NCBI GenBank assembly: GCA_035325995.1
Contig: DAOKYU010000004.1
Coordinates: forward strand, 1 to 64,000
Direction of reading: 5' to 3'
DNA: 64,000 nucleotides
From: Thermodesulfobacteriota bacterium
Lineage (GTDB): Bacteria; Desulfobacterota_D; UBA1144; Nemesobacterales; UBA2774
Shown here: in pieces, positions 55,307-63,430 of the stretch
How positions within the stretch are numbered: position 1 is the first letter of the stretch
Layout: each line of letters starts with the position of its first letter
Made by a program: the position numbers and the translations under genes
Notes under the pieces: generated by a model
The model's input: the letters and a program-made list of their open reading frames with translations, nothing else
The model's database searches: none
Told to the model about the DNA's origin: nothing

Positions 55307-55317
55307 TAACGGTACAA

Positions 55318-55333
55318 GGGCCGTTTTCGGCCC
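55318..55333 (+). terminator. Hairpin after yicC
   Basis: GGGCCG (55318-55323), TTTT loop, CGGCCC (55328-55333), 11 nt after the yicC stop. Stable GC stem but no T-run. Confidence 0.5.
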
Positions 55334-55345
55334 CGGGGCAGCGGG

Positions 55346-55374
55346 TTGAAAGGGTTTTTTCGCTATGTTATGAT
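55346..55374 (+). promoter_or_regulatory. Promoter of sucD
   Basis: TTGAAA (55346-55351), 17-nt spacer, TATGAT (55369-55374), close to the sigma70 consensus. Leader about 56 nt with GAGGAG 9 nt before the ATG at 55438. Confidence 0.7.
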
Positions 55375-55437
55375 TCCAATCCGCTGAATTCAGTACAAAT
55401 CTACATATAAACGGTTATTCCCGAGGAGTGAATAAAC

Positions 55438-56307
55438 ATGAGTATCCTGGTCAACCAGAACAGTAAGGTCATCGTACAGGGCATTACGGGGAGCGCGGGC
55501 CTCTTTCACGCAACGCAGTGCAGGGACTACGGGACGAACGTGGTCGGCGGCGTTACGCCCGGCAAGGGGGGCACGGAGGTAGAGGGTTTCCCTGTATTCG
55601 ACACTGTTTCTGACGCCGTCGAGAAAACGGGGGCGGATACGTCCCTCATTTTCGTTCCCGCCGCTTTCGCCATGGACTCGATGGTCGAGGCGATAGACGC
55701 CGGAGTCGAGCTCGTCATATGCATCACCGAAGGCGTCCCGACCCAGGACATGATAAAGGTCAAGAAATACCTCGCCGGCAAGAAGTCGAGGCTCATCGGC
55801 CCGAACTGCCCCGGGGTAATGACGCCGGGCGAGGCCAAGGTCGGCATCATGCCGGGATACATTCACATGCCGGGACGGGTCGGGATCATATCCCGGAGCG
55901 GCACGTTGACGTACGAAGCCGTCTGGCAGCTATCGAACCTCAAGATCGGCCAGTCGACGTGCGTAGGCATCGGCGGCGACCCGATAATCGGTTCCACCTT
56001 CATAGACATTCTCGGACTCTTCCAGGAAGATAAGGACACGGACGCCATAATAATGATTGGCGAGATCGGCGGCAGCGCCGAGGAAGAAGCGGCGGAGTTC
56101 ATCAAGAGCAGCGTCACGAAGCCGGTAGTCGCCTTCATCGCCGGCGGCACGGCCCCCAAGGGCAAGAGGATGGGCCACGCCGGAGCTATCATCTCAGGGA
56201 GCTCCGGAAGCGCGAAGGACAAGGTAGCCGCGCTCGAAAGGGCGGGCGTCACTGTGAGCCCGAGCCCGGCCGAGATGGGCGAGACCCTGAAAAGCGCTAT
56301 AGGTTAA
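55438..56307 (+). CDS. sucD: Succinate-CoA ligase alpha subunit
   Basis: A 289-aa subunit carrying the CoA site and the phosphorylated His of succinyl-CoA synthetase. It has VQGITGSAGLFHATQCRDYGT, the CoA-binding Rossmann segment, GPNCPGVMTPGEAKVGIMPG, GRVGIISRSGTLTYEA, CVGIGGDPIIGSTFID and the active-site GKRMGHAGAIISG. Full length. sucC, nearly always directly upstream, is missing; sucD has its own promoter and terminator-bounded position. Its 3' end overlaps the convergent epimerase gene by 11 nt. Confidence 0.96.
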   Translation: MSILVNQNSKVIVQGITGSAGLFHATQCRDYGTNVVGGVTPGKGGTEVEGFPVFDTVSDAVEKTGADTSLIFVPAAFAMDSMVEAIDAGVELVICITEGVPTQDMIKVKKYLAGKKSRLIGPNCPGVMTPGEAKVGIMPGYIHMPGRVGIISRSGTLTYEAVWQLSNLKIGQSTCVGIGGDPIIGSTFIDILGLFQEDKDTDAIIMIGEIGGSAEEEAAEFIKSSVTKPVVAFIAGGTAPKGKRMGHAGAIISGSSGSAKDKVAALERAGVTVSPSPAEMGETLKSAIG

Positions 56308-57259
56308 GCCCGAGGTAGAGGTCGATATTCTCGCGGAGCCAGTTGTAGTGCTCCGTAAGCCCTTCCCTTATACCGAAGACAGGGGAGTAGTTAAAATCCC
56401 TTTCGGCCCTGGATACGTCGGCGGAGGTATGCCGCGCGTCGCCCCTTTCGGAATCCCTGTAATCGATTTTTATCTCCGCGCCCGAGATCTCTTCGATGAG
56501 GCGTATCGCGTCGATAAGCCTTATGCGCGTCCCGCCGCCTATGTTATAGCTCTCTCCGTTTACGCCCCCCGAGAATGCCCGGAGGTTCGCCTCGACCGCG
56601 TCCGAGACGAAAGTGAAGTCGCGCGTCTGCTCGCCGGTGCCGAAGACCGTTATCGAGCCGCCCGTAATTGCCGCCCTTATGAACCTGTGAAAGGCCATGT
56701 CGGGGCGCTGGCGCGGGCCGTAGACAGTGAAATACCTGAGGGAGACCACGGGAACGCCGTAGCCCTTGTAGTAGAGGGTCGCGAGGTTCTCGCCGGCGAG
56801 CTTCGTAACGCCGTAGGGCGAGACGGGCCTTAGCTGGACATCCTCCCTCGTCGGGAAGGCCTCGGCGTCGCCGTAGACGGACGAGGACGAGGCGTAGACG
56901 AACTTTTTGAGGTTCTTGTCCTTGGCGGCTTCGAGAAGGAGCTGCGTGCAGGAGATGTTGTTCCTCACGTACTCGCCGAACCTCCCGCCCCAGCTCGTCC
57001 TCACGCCGGCGATGGCGGCCTGGTGGTATACGCCTTCGACCCCGGTCAGGAGCCCATCGAGGTCGAGGCCCGAGAGGTCGCCCTCTATGAATTCGAACCC
57101 CGGCTTTCCGAGGAGGGCCTTCATGTTATTCTCTTTTATCTCGCGCGGATAAAAATCGAGAAACGAATCCACGCCGACGACGCTGTGGCCGTCGGCCACG
57201 AGCCTCTCGGCAAGATGCGAGCCAATAAATCCCGAAACCCCTGTCACAAGTATGCGCAT
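56297..57259 (-). CDS. NAD-dependent sugar-nucleotide epimerase/dehydratase
   Basis: A 320-aa extended short-chain dehydrogenase. NAD-binding TGVSGFIGSHLAERL (7-21), FVYASSSSVYGD with the catalytic Ser/Thr region, and the SPYGVTKLAGE YxxxK motif (about 150) are intact, followed by RYFTVYGPRQRPDMAFHRFI. It resembles UDP-glucuronate 4-epimerase and UDP-glucose 4-epimerase types used for cell-surface polysaccharide precursors. No glycosyltransferase is nearby. Single gene, convergent with sucD. Confidence 0.9.
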   Translation of the reverse strand: MRILVTGVSGFIGSHLAERLVADGHSVVGVDSFLDFYPREIKENNMKALLGKPGFEFIEGDLSGLDLDGLLTGVEGVYHQAAIAGVRTSWGGRFGEYVRNNISCTQLLLEAAKDKNLKKFVYASSSSVYGDAEAFPTREDVQLRPVSPYGVTKLAGENLATLYYKGYGVPVVSLRYFTVYGPRQRPDMAFHRFIRAAITGGSITVFGTGEQTRDFTFVSDAVEANLRAFSGGVNGESYNIGGGTRIRLIDAIRLIEEISGAEIKIDYRDSERGDARHTSADVSRAERDFNYSPVFGIREGLTEHYNWLRENIDLYLGLNL

Positions 57260-57309
57260 GCAGTAAAGCGGCCTCCCGGCGGTTGCTTATTCCCCGCGTC
57301 TGCCGCCGA

Positions 57310-57338
57310 TTGACAAAAATCCTGCGGGGAAATAGATT
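57310..57338 (+). promoter_or_regulatory. Promoter with consensus -35 abutting a start codon
   Basis: TTGACA (57310-57315), 17-nt spacer, TAGATT (57333-57338), then 9 nt to the ATG at 57348. Predicted transcription start is 2-3 nt before or at the ATG; no Shine-Dalgarno is present. Confidence 0.65.
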
Positions 57339-57347
57339 TGTATACAA

Positions 57348-57812
57348 ATGAAAACCGGAATAATAATACCCCTCATTTTACTCGCGGTCACTGCGGCCCC
57401 GGTGATATCCTCGGCCATACCCCGGCCGTGCTCGGAGGGGGAGCTCCTCGAAAGCTCGGACTACGCCGTCCGGGGGACCGTGACGAAGGTCGAGTGCGGG
57501 GAGGCGCATGACTCCGGGGAGTGCAGGCCGCGCGGCGGCGAGGCCGGCTTTAAGCCGGAGATGGTGGCGAAGTGCACGGCAATGGTCTCGGTTACGAAGA
57601 GCATAAAGGGGAATTACGCACCCGGGAGCGAGGCCCCCGTGCCGTTTTTGAAGGTCGTCTCGAAGTGCGAGAACGGGAGCCACATAATACCCGGGAGCCC
57701 CAAGGCGGACCTTTCCGTAAATATGCCGGTGGTGTATTACAACTCGGACGCGTGCAGATATTCCAACCTCGAAATCCTCCCGTCCCCTACCCCCGGCCCG
57801 GACAGCGAATAG
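57348..57812 (+). CDS. Small secreted cysteine-containing protein
   Basis: A 154-aa protein with a signal peptide (about 1-22, IIIPLILLAVTAAPVISSA). The mature chain has six Cys (CSEGELL, VECGEA, GECRPR, AKCTAM, SKCENG, DACRYS), consistent with three disulfides, and a beta-rich pattern (YAVRGTVTKVEC, CTAMVSVTKSIKG) reminiscent of small netrin/TIMP-like OB folds, though I cannot confirm it. C-terminal Pro-rich tail. Likely expressed from a leaderless transcript. Function unknown. Confidence 0.65.
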   Translation: MKTGIIIPLILLAVTAAPVISSAIPRPCSEGELLESSDYAVRGTVTKVECGEAHDSGECRPRGGEAGFKPEMVAKCTAMVSVTKSIKGNYAPGSEAPVPFLKVVSKCENGSHIIPGSPKADLSVNMPVVYYNSDACRYSNLEILPSPTPGPDSE

Positions 57813-57868
57813 TCCTTTTTTCCGAAAAGCCGGTTATAATCCCGGAAGCGCCGTACCGGGTCATTCAC

Positions 57869-59452
57869 ATGCCGTTAAGCTCCTTCGAACTCGAAATATT
57901 CAGAAACGTACTGAGCTCGATAGCCGAGGAAATGGGCGTCGTTCTCATCCGTGCAGCCTTCTCGCCGAACATAAAGGAGAGAAGGGACCTCTCTTGCGCG
58001 ATATTCAAGACGGACGGTGAAATGATAGCGCAGGCCGCGCACATCCCCGTACATCTCGGGTCGATGAGCTTCGCCGTAAGGGCCGTAATGGACGACCCCT
58101 ATACGGCGCCCGGCGACGTATTCATACTGAACGACCCGTACAAGGGCGGGACGCACCTGCCCGACGTCACGTGCATAGCGCCCGTGTTCATCGATGGGAA
58201 GCTGGAATTCTACGTGGCTGCGCGCGCCCACCACGCCGACATCGGCGGCCTCACGCCGGGCTCGATGCCGCTTTCTACGTCCATAGAAGAGGAAGGGCTT
58301 TTGATCCCGCCTTCGCGGCTCTACAGGAAAGGGAGGCTTAACAGGAAGCTGTTCGGCGAAATCCTTTCGGCGACGAGGGACCCCGAGGAAAGGGAGGGCG
58401 ACCTCCGGGCGCAGCTCGGCTCGCTCGAGGTCGGGGTGAAGAGGCTCGGGCACGCGGCAGAGAAATACACTCTGCGGAAGATAAAAGAGGCCGGCGACGA
58501 GCTTCTTGCGTACAGCGAGAAGATGATGAGAGAGGTCATAAGGAAGATCCCGGACGGAACTTATAAATTCAGGGACTTTCTCGACGACGACGGGGCCGGA
58601 ACCGGGAACATACCGATAGAGGTTGCCGTAACCATAAAGGGCGGCGCGGCCGTCGTCGACTTTTCGGGAACGTCGAAGATGGTGAAGGGGTGCCTCAATA
58701 CCCCCCTCAGCGTTACGACGGCGGCGACGGTGTACGTGTTCCAGTGCATGGCCCCGGCGGAGATGCCGCTCAATTCGGGCCCGCTGCGCGCGATAAGAAT
58801 CGCCGCCGAAAAGGGGACGATACTCCACGCGCAGTACCCTGCCGCCGTCGTGGGCGGGAACACCGAGACGTCGCAGCGCGTCGTGGACGTCGTGTTCGGG
58901 GCGCTCTCGAAAGCCGCGCCCGAAAGGATACCGGCGGCGAGCGCCGGCACTATGAGCAACACGACGTTCGGCGGGGTGAATCCCGCGACCGGGAAGAAGT
59001 TCGCCTACTACGAGACCATCGCCGGCGGAATGGGCGGGAGGCTCGGGAAGGACGGCGTGAGCGCGGTGCAGACCCACATGACGAATACGCTCAATACCCC
59101 TATCGAGGCCCTCGAAAGGGAGCTCCCCGTGATGATAGATTCCTACAGCGTCAGGCGCGGGAGCGGAGGCGCCGGGCGGTACCGGGGCGGGGACGGGATA
59201 GTGAGGAAGTTCAGGTTCCTCACCGACGCCGTCCTGTCCATAATAACCGAGAGAAGAAGGCACTCTCCGTATGGCGTAGAAGGCGGAGAGAGCGGAAAGA
59301 TGGGGAGGAACACGATCACGAGGCGGGGGAAGCGTAAACAGATAGCCCCGAAGGTTACGCTCGACATAAAGAAGGGGGACGTGCTCGGCATAGAAACCCC
59401 GGGGGGCGGAGGCTGGGGCAAATCTGCAAAAAGAGGCGGTGCGCGCAAATGA
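57869..59452 (+). CDS. hyuB: Hydantoinase B/oxoprolinase-family protein
   Basis: A 527-aa HyuB-type subunit. It begins SSFELEIFRNVLSSIAEEMGVVLIRAAFSPNIKERRDLSCAIF and has PGDVFILNDPYKGGTHLPDVT, RAHHADIGGLTPGSMP, VGGNTETSQRVVDVVFGAL and YETIAGGMGGRLGKDGVSAVQTHMTNTLNTP. HyuB works with the ATP-binding HyuA in cleavage of hydantoins, 5-oxoproline or related rings. hyuA is not in the window. ATG 57869 is the family start; the frame is open upstream over the preceding gene. Its stop overlaps the next gene by 4 nt (ATGA). Confidence 0.92.
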   Translation: MPLSSFELEIFRNVLSSIAEEMGVVLIRAAFSPNIKERRDLSCAIFKTDGEMIAQAAHIPVHLGSMSFAVRAVMDDPYTAPGDVFILNDPYKGGTHLPDVTCIAPVFIDGKLEFYVAARAHHADIGGLTPGSMPLSTSIEEEGLLIPPSRLYRKGRLNRKLFGEILSATRDPEEREGDLRAQLGSLEVGVKRLGHAAEKYTLRKIKEAGDELLAYSEKMMREVIRKIPDGTYKFRDFLDDDGAGTGNIPIEVAVTIKGGAAVVDFSGTSKMVKGCLNTPLSVTTAATVYVFQCMAPAEMPLNSGPLRAIRIAAEKGTILHAQYPAAVVGGNTETSQRVVDVVFGALSKAAPERIPAASAGTMSNTTFGGVNPATGKKFAYYETIAGGMGGRLGKDGVSAVQTHMTNTLNTPIEALERELPVMIDSYSVRRGSGGAGRYRGGDGIVRKFRFLTDAVLSIITERRRHSPYGVEGGESGKMGRNTITRRGKRKQIAPKVTLDIKKGDVLGIETPGGGGWGKSAKRGGARK

Positions 59453-60672
59453 TCGAATATCCGAAGCTTAGATACGTGGAGGCCATACCTTCGCAGGAAA
59501 ACGGTAAGAAGGTCGTATACCTGAGGGATCCCCAGAACCCGGGCGGCAACGTGCTCGCCGTTTCTCCGGGCACCGTTATCGCCCTCAGCCTTTTCGACGG
59601 GGAGAAGAGCATCGGGGACATATGCGGGATTCTCTCGCAGAGGTTCGGGGGCAGCGTCGAGAGGGGAGACATAGAAAATCTCGTTTCGAAGCTCGACGAG
59701 GCGTTATTCCTCGACAGCCCGAGGTACAGGGAGCACAGAAGCGGCGTCGAGCGGGAATTCAGGGAATCGGAGGTGAGGGAGGCGGGCTTTTCAGGGCTTT
59801 CATACCCGTCTTCTGCGGCCGAGCTCGGAGAATGGTTCGGCAGGTTTCTCAGGGAGACCGGGGGCGCAAGGGAGAACGGTGGAAGAGGAAAGCTCAAGGG
59901 GATAATATCCCCCCACATAGACTACAGCCGCGGGGGCGTATCCTATGCACGGGCTTACGAGATTCTTCCCGAGAGCGGGGCGGACGTTTTTATAATCTTC
60001 GGGACGTCCCACTACGGACAGGTGGATAACCCGTTCATATTGACGAGAAAGAATTTCAGAACGCCTCTCGGTGAAGCGAAGACGAACGCCGAGATAATCG
60101 AAAGGCTCGAGGGCGCATGCGGATGGGACCTCTTCGAAGGCGAGCTCTCGCACAAGACGGAGCACTCGATAGAGTTCCAGGTCGCTTTCCTCCAGTACGT
60201 GCTCGGCGGGAAAAGGGATTTCACGATAGTCCCGGTGTTGTGCACTTCGTTTCACAGGATGGTTACGGAAGGCTCCTCGCCCTTGGAAGACGGGCGCGTG
60301 TCGAAGTTCCTCGGCGAGATGAAGGAGATCATCTCCGGGCTCGGCGATAGGGCGTTTATAATAGCCGGGGCCGACATGGCGCACGTCGGGCTCAAGTTCG
60401 GCGATAACGACAGGGTGAACGACGAGACGCTCGGCGTGATAAGGGAAAGGGACCTGGCGTCGCTCGCGTTCGGCGAGAAGATAGACGCCGAGGGTTTTTA
60501 CAGGTCTATCGAATCCGAGAAAGACTGGCGGAAGATATGCGGCCTTTCGCCGATATACGCCGCGCTCTCGACGATAGAGACGAAAAGCGGCGTCCTCCTC
60601 GATTACGACCAGGCGCTCGAGCCGGACACGGGATCCGTCGTGAGTTACGCCAGCATGGGATTTTATCTCTGA
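59449..60672 (+). CDS. PqqD-like domain fused to Memo (AmmeMemoRadiSam protein B)
   Basis: A 407-aa protein in two parts. Residues about 1-105 look like a PqqD-type winged-helix module (LSLFDGEKSIGDICGILSQRFG, LVSKLDEALFLDSPRY). Residues about 145-407 form a Memo domain: GIISPHIDYSRGGVSYARAYE, FGTSHYGQ, KTEHSIEFQVAFLQYV, IAGADMAHVGLKFGD and DTGSVVSYASMGFYL. Memo is a non-haem-iron dioxygenase-like fold. The AMMECR1 and radical-SAM partners are not adjacent. Translationally coupled to hyuB, which suggests a shared process. Confidence 0.85.
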   Translation: MIEYPKLRYVEAIPSQENGKKVVYLRDPQNPGGNVLAVSPGTVIALSLFDGEKSIGDICGILSQRFGGSVERGDIENLVSKLDEALFLDSPRYREHRSGVEREFRESEVREAGFSGLSYPSSAAELGEWFGRFLRETGGARENGGRGKLKGIISPHIDYSRGGVSYARAYEILPESGADVFIIFGTSHYGQVDNPFILTRKNFRTPLGEAKTNAEIIERLEGACGWDLFEGELSHKTEHSIEFQVAFLQYVLGGKRDFTIVPVLCTSFHRMVTEGSSPLEDGRVSKFLGEMKEIISGLGDRAFIIAGADMAHVGLKFGDNDRVNDETLGVIRERDLASLAFGEKIDAEGFYRSIESEKDWRKICGLSPIYAALSTIETKSGVLLDYDQALEPDTGSVVSYASMGFYL

Positions 60673-60711
60673 ACCCGTGGCCGTATAACATACGGACGAA
60701 TCGTCAGGCAT

Positions 60712-60763
60712 TATAATCTCAACGACTCGCAGACGCCGGGCGGCGCGGAAAGCCGGCCGCCCG
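60712..60763 (+). promoter_or_regulatory. -10 box and leader hairpin of the M19 dipeptidase gene
   Basis: Consensus TATAAT at 60712-60717 without a clear -35. The leader holds an 8-bp stem CGGGCGGC/GCCGCCCG (60737-60744/60756-60763) about 20 nt before the ATG, which could restrain translation. Confidence 0.45.
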
Positions 60764-60784
60764 CGGGAATTTACAGGCACCGTA

Positions 60785-61753
60785 ATGCTGAAAGACCTTT
60801 TCATACTCGACGCGCACGAAGACATAGCGTTTCATTTGACCTATTTCGGGAGGGATTTCGTAAACCCGGAATCGCCCTGCATGATAACCCTCCCCTGGCT
60901 TAAAGAGGGGCAGGTCGGGCTCGTCTTCAACACCATATTCGTTCACCCGAAGCATAAGCCCGAAAAGACCGTCGAGTCCGCGCTGGCCCAGTTCGGCACG
61001 TACGACAGGATATACAGGGAGCACGCGGGCGAGGTGTTCCAGGTTAAAACCCCTGGCGACCTCGACGGGATAGAGCAGGGGAGCCGCATAGGGTTCCTCA
61101 CGCTCATGGAGGGAGCGGACCCCGTCGAGTCACCGGAAAAGCTCCGCGAATTTTACGACAGAGGGGTCAGGATCATCGGGCTTTCCTGGAACGACAAAAA
61201 CATCTATGCGTCGGGGAACGACACCGAAGAAGGGCTTTCCGAAGAAGGGAAGAGGCTCATCCAAGAGATGAACGGGCTCGGCATAACGCTCGACCTTTCC
61301 CACATAAACGAAAAGGGGTTCCGGGAAGCCATCGGGCTCACGAAGCTTATACCCATAGCGTCGCATTCGAACGCGCGGGCCGTGACCGACCACCCGAGGA
61401 ATCTCAGGGACGAGCAGATAACCGCCATAGCCGAGCGCGGGGGAGTCGTCGGGCTAGTGCTGTATAACCAGTTCTTAAGGACCGGCGGGGGGACGCCGAC
61501 CCTCGAAGACGTTTTTACGCACGCGGATCATATGGTGAGGCTCGTCGGCGAGGATCACGTGGGAATTGGAAGCGACATGGACGGGGCCCGCATCGTGGAT
61601 TTTCCGGAGGAGCTCCGAAGAATAGCCGACCTTCCGAAGATAGCCGACTACTTTCTCGAAAAGGGTTATTCCGAAGAGAGAGTGAGGAAGATCATGGGCG
61701 GGAATTTCCTCAGGGTGATGAGGGAAAACCTCCGGGGGCAGTCACTGGCCTGA
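60785..61753 (+). CDS. Membrane-dipeptidase-family (M19) metallohydrolase
   Basis: A 322-aa (beta-alpha)8 dinuclear zinc enzyme. Ligands are visible as DAHEDIAFH (8-16), the bridging Glu in LTLMEGADPVE, His in PIASHSNARAVTDHPRNLRDEQ, and HVGIGSDMDGA with the catalytic Asp. M19 enzymes cleave dipeptides, some with D-residues or non-peptide amides. There is no signal peptide, so it should be cytoplasmic. Third in line after hyuB and the Memo gene but separated by a promoter. Its 3' end overlaps the TM2 gene by 12 nt, tail to tail. Confidence 0.93.
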   Translation: MLKDLFILDAHEDIAFHLTYFGRDFVNPESPCMITLPWLKEGQVGLVFNTIFVHPKHKPEKTVESALAQFGTYDRIYREHAGEVFQVKTPGDLDGIEQGSRIGFLTLMEGADPVESPEKLREFYDRGVRIIGLSWNDKNIYASGNDTEEGLSEEGKRLIQEMNGLGITLDLSHINEKGFREAIGLTKLIPIASHSNARAVTDHPRNLRDEQITAIAERGGVVGLVLYNQFLRTGGGTPTLEDVFTHADHMVRLVGEDHVGIGSDMDGARIVDFPEELRRIADLPKIADYFLEKGYSEERVRKIMGGNFLRVMRENLRGQSLA

Positions 61754-62059
61754 TTTAATGGCCGCAAGGATTTCCCGGGCCTTGTTCCTGTTATACCCGT
61801 CCGCTCTCCCCATTATAAGAAACCAGTCGATTATCCAGAGTATCCCGAATAGTCCCGCCGTCAGGAGCTTTAATATACCCATGACGAGGTCCCCGACGTA
61901 GAACCGGTCGATGCCCAGCGTGCCGAGAAGTATCGACAGGATGAGGGCTATTGTCCTGTCTTTCCTAACAGAATTGTATTGAGTCTGGAACAGGATTTTC
62001 TGCTGGTCGTTAAGCCCCTGCTGCATGTTCGCAAGCTCCATAGGGTCCAGGTCAGCCAT
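61742..62059 (-). CDS. TM2-domain membrane protein
   Basis: A 105-aa protein. A soluble N-terminal helix (about 1-35) is followed by the TM2 domain, two TM helices joined by a short turn: IALILSILLGTLGIDRFYVGDLVMGILKLLTAGLFGILWIIDWFL. The GIDRFYVG and DxF/W motifs are typical. AAGGAGAA lies 6 nt before the ATG. Function unknown. Confidence 0.9.
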   Translation of the reverse strand: MADLDPMELANMQQGLNDQQKILFQTQYNSVRKDRTIALILSILLGTLGIDRFYVGDLVMGILKLLTAGLFGILWIIDWFLIMGRADGYNRNKAREILAAIKSGQ

Positions 62060-62167
62060 GCCGATTCTCCTTTTCGAGTAAGGTTTGGAGACCGGGAGCC
62101 GGGGATGCGGGGAGGCAGGGCGGCGGCCGGGGAACGAAGCGGTCCTGAATGCCGCGCCGATTCCTGC

Positions 62168-62198
62168 ACCCGAGTCACGGGTCTCACTCGTAATTATA
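62168..62198 (-). promoter_or_regulatory. TM2 gene -10 box and small stem
   Basis: TATAAT on the minus strand at 62198-62193, and an ACCCG/CGGGT stem (62168-62172/62178-62182) just downstream. No -35 recognised. The remainder of the 210-nt gap to the isocitrate dehydrogenase stop holds nothing else I recognise. Confidence 0.35.
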
Positions 62199-62269
62199 GA
62201 GCAATAGAGAGAGATTCACACGGAGAATTCTCAGCGTCGGGATCACCGGCGAATACGCCGGGCCCCGGG

Positions 62270-63301
62270 CTACTCGCCCGTCTCCATCCTCCTGATGAGC
62301 GCGTCTGCGAATTCCGTCGTGCTCAGTTGCCCGCCGAGGTCGCGCGTCTTGTCGCCTTCCTGGAGCGCACGGTCGTAGGCGTGCTTTATCCTCTCGGCGC
62401 ATTCGAAGAAATCTTCGCGGCCCTCGGTGTCGGCGATGTGATTCAGCATCATGACGCCCGACATCAGTAGCGCGAGCGGGTTCGCGACGTTCTTTCCGGC
62501 GATGTCGGGGGCCGAGCCGTGCACAGCTTCGAACACGGCTTCGCTATCGCCGATGTTAGCGCCCGGCACCACTCCGAGCCCGCCCACGAGCCCCGCGCAG
62601 AGGTCGCTGATGAGGTCGCCGTAGAGATTTTCGAGGAGAAGGATGTCGAACTGGGGGGGGTCCTGGACGAGCTTCATACATCCGGCGTCGATTATCATCT
62701 CCTGGTATTCGATGTCGGGGTATTCGAGGGCCGCTTCCTTGGACTTGCTTATGAAAAGCCCGTCCGTCATCTTCATGATGTTCGCCTTGTGAAAGACCGT
62801 AACCTTCCTCCTGTGGCGGTGGCGCGCGTATTCGAACGCCCAGTGGGATATGCACGAGCAGGCCTTTTCGGTGGCGACCTTCATGCTCATGACGACGCCC
62901 GGTGTGACTACGTTTTCGACGCCGCTGTAGAGGCCCTCGGTGTTCTCGCGGATTATGACTATATCGACGTTGTTAAAGCGCGTCGTGACTCCGGGGAGGT
63001 TCCTTACCGGCCTGACTGCAGCGTAGAGGTCGAGGATTTTCCTGAGCTGGACGTTCACCGACGTAAAGCCCTTCCCTATTGGCGTCGTGCACGGCCCCTT
63101 GAGCGCTACCTTGTGCTCTTTTATCGCGTCTATGGTTTCCTCCGGCATGACGTGGAGCCCTTGTTCGAGGGCCGAAAGGCCGGCCAGATGCTCTACCCAT
63201 TCGATGTCTGCGCCGGATGCCGCTATGACTTTTTCTACCGCTGCGGTAATCTCGGGCCCTATACCGTCGCCCGGAATGATAACGATTCTGCGTGTGCTCA
63301 T
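62270..63301 (-). CDS. NAD-type isocitrate dehydrogenase
   Basis: A 343-aa member of the isocitrate/isopropylmalate dehydrogenase family. PGDGIGPEI is at the start; the substrate loop reads FTSVNVQLRKILDLYAAVRP, where Ser-x-Asn and Arg match isocitrate (not isopropylmalate) enzymes. The cofactor region HGSAPDIAGKNVANP has Asp-Ile where NADP enzymes have Lys-Tyr, indicating NAD+. Homoisocitrate dehydrogenase is the main alternative. MSTRRIVIIPGD at 63301 is the family start; the longer frame to 63421 is not supported. Confidence 0.9.
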   Translation of the reverse strand: MSTRRIVIIPGDGIGPEITAAVEKVIAASGADIEWVEHLAGLSALEQGLHVMPEETIDAIKEHKVALKGPCTTPIGKGFTSVNVQLRKILDLYAAVRPVRNLPGVTTRFNNVDIVIIRENTEGLYSGVENVVTPGVVMSMKVATEKACSCISHWAFEYARHRHRRKVTVFHKANIMKMTDGLFISKSKEAALEYPDIEYQEMIIDAGCMKLVQDPPQFDILLLENLYGDLISDLCAGLVGGLGVVPGANIGDSEAVFEAVHGSAPDIAGKNVANPLALLMSGVMMLNHIADTEGREDFFECAERIKHAYDRALQEGDKTRDLGGQLSTTEFADALIRRMETGE

Positions 63302-63339
63302 GATGGATATTGAACCCTGATTTTGGGAGGTTATCAATT

Positions 63340-63364
63340 CCCCGGGCGAAATGCGGGGTTTTTT
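63340..63364 (+). terminator. Intrinsic terminator pointing away from any annotated gene
   Basis: CCCCG (63340-63344) and CGGGG (63354-63358) pair around 9 nt and are followed by six T (63359-63364) on the plus strand. Both flanking genes are on the minus strand, so no known plus-strand transcript needs it. Confidence 0.55.
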
Positions 63365-63430
63365 AGAGCCGCCGGGATGCAGAACGGCGCGGCAGGCCGC
63401 CGAGGAAACCGTGCCGCTCATTCCGGGACG

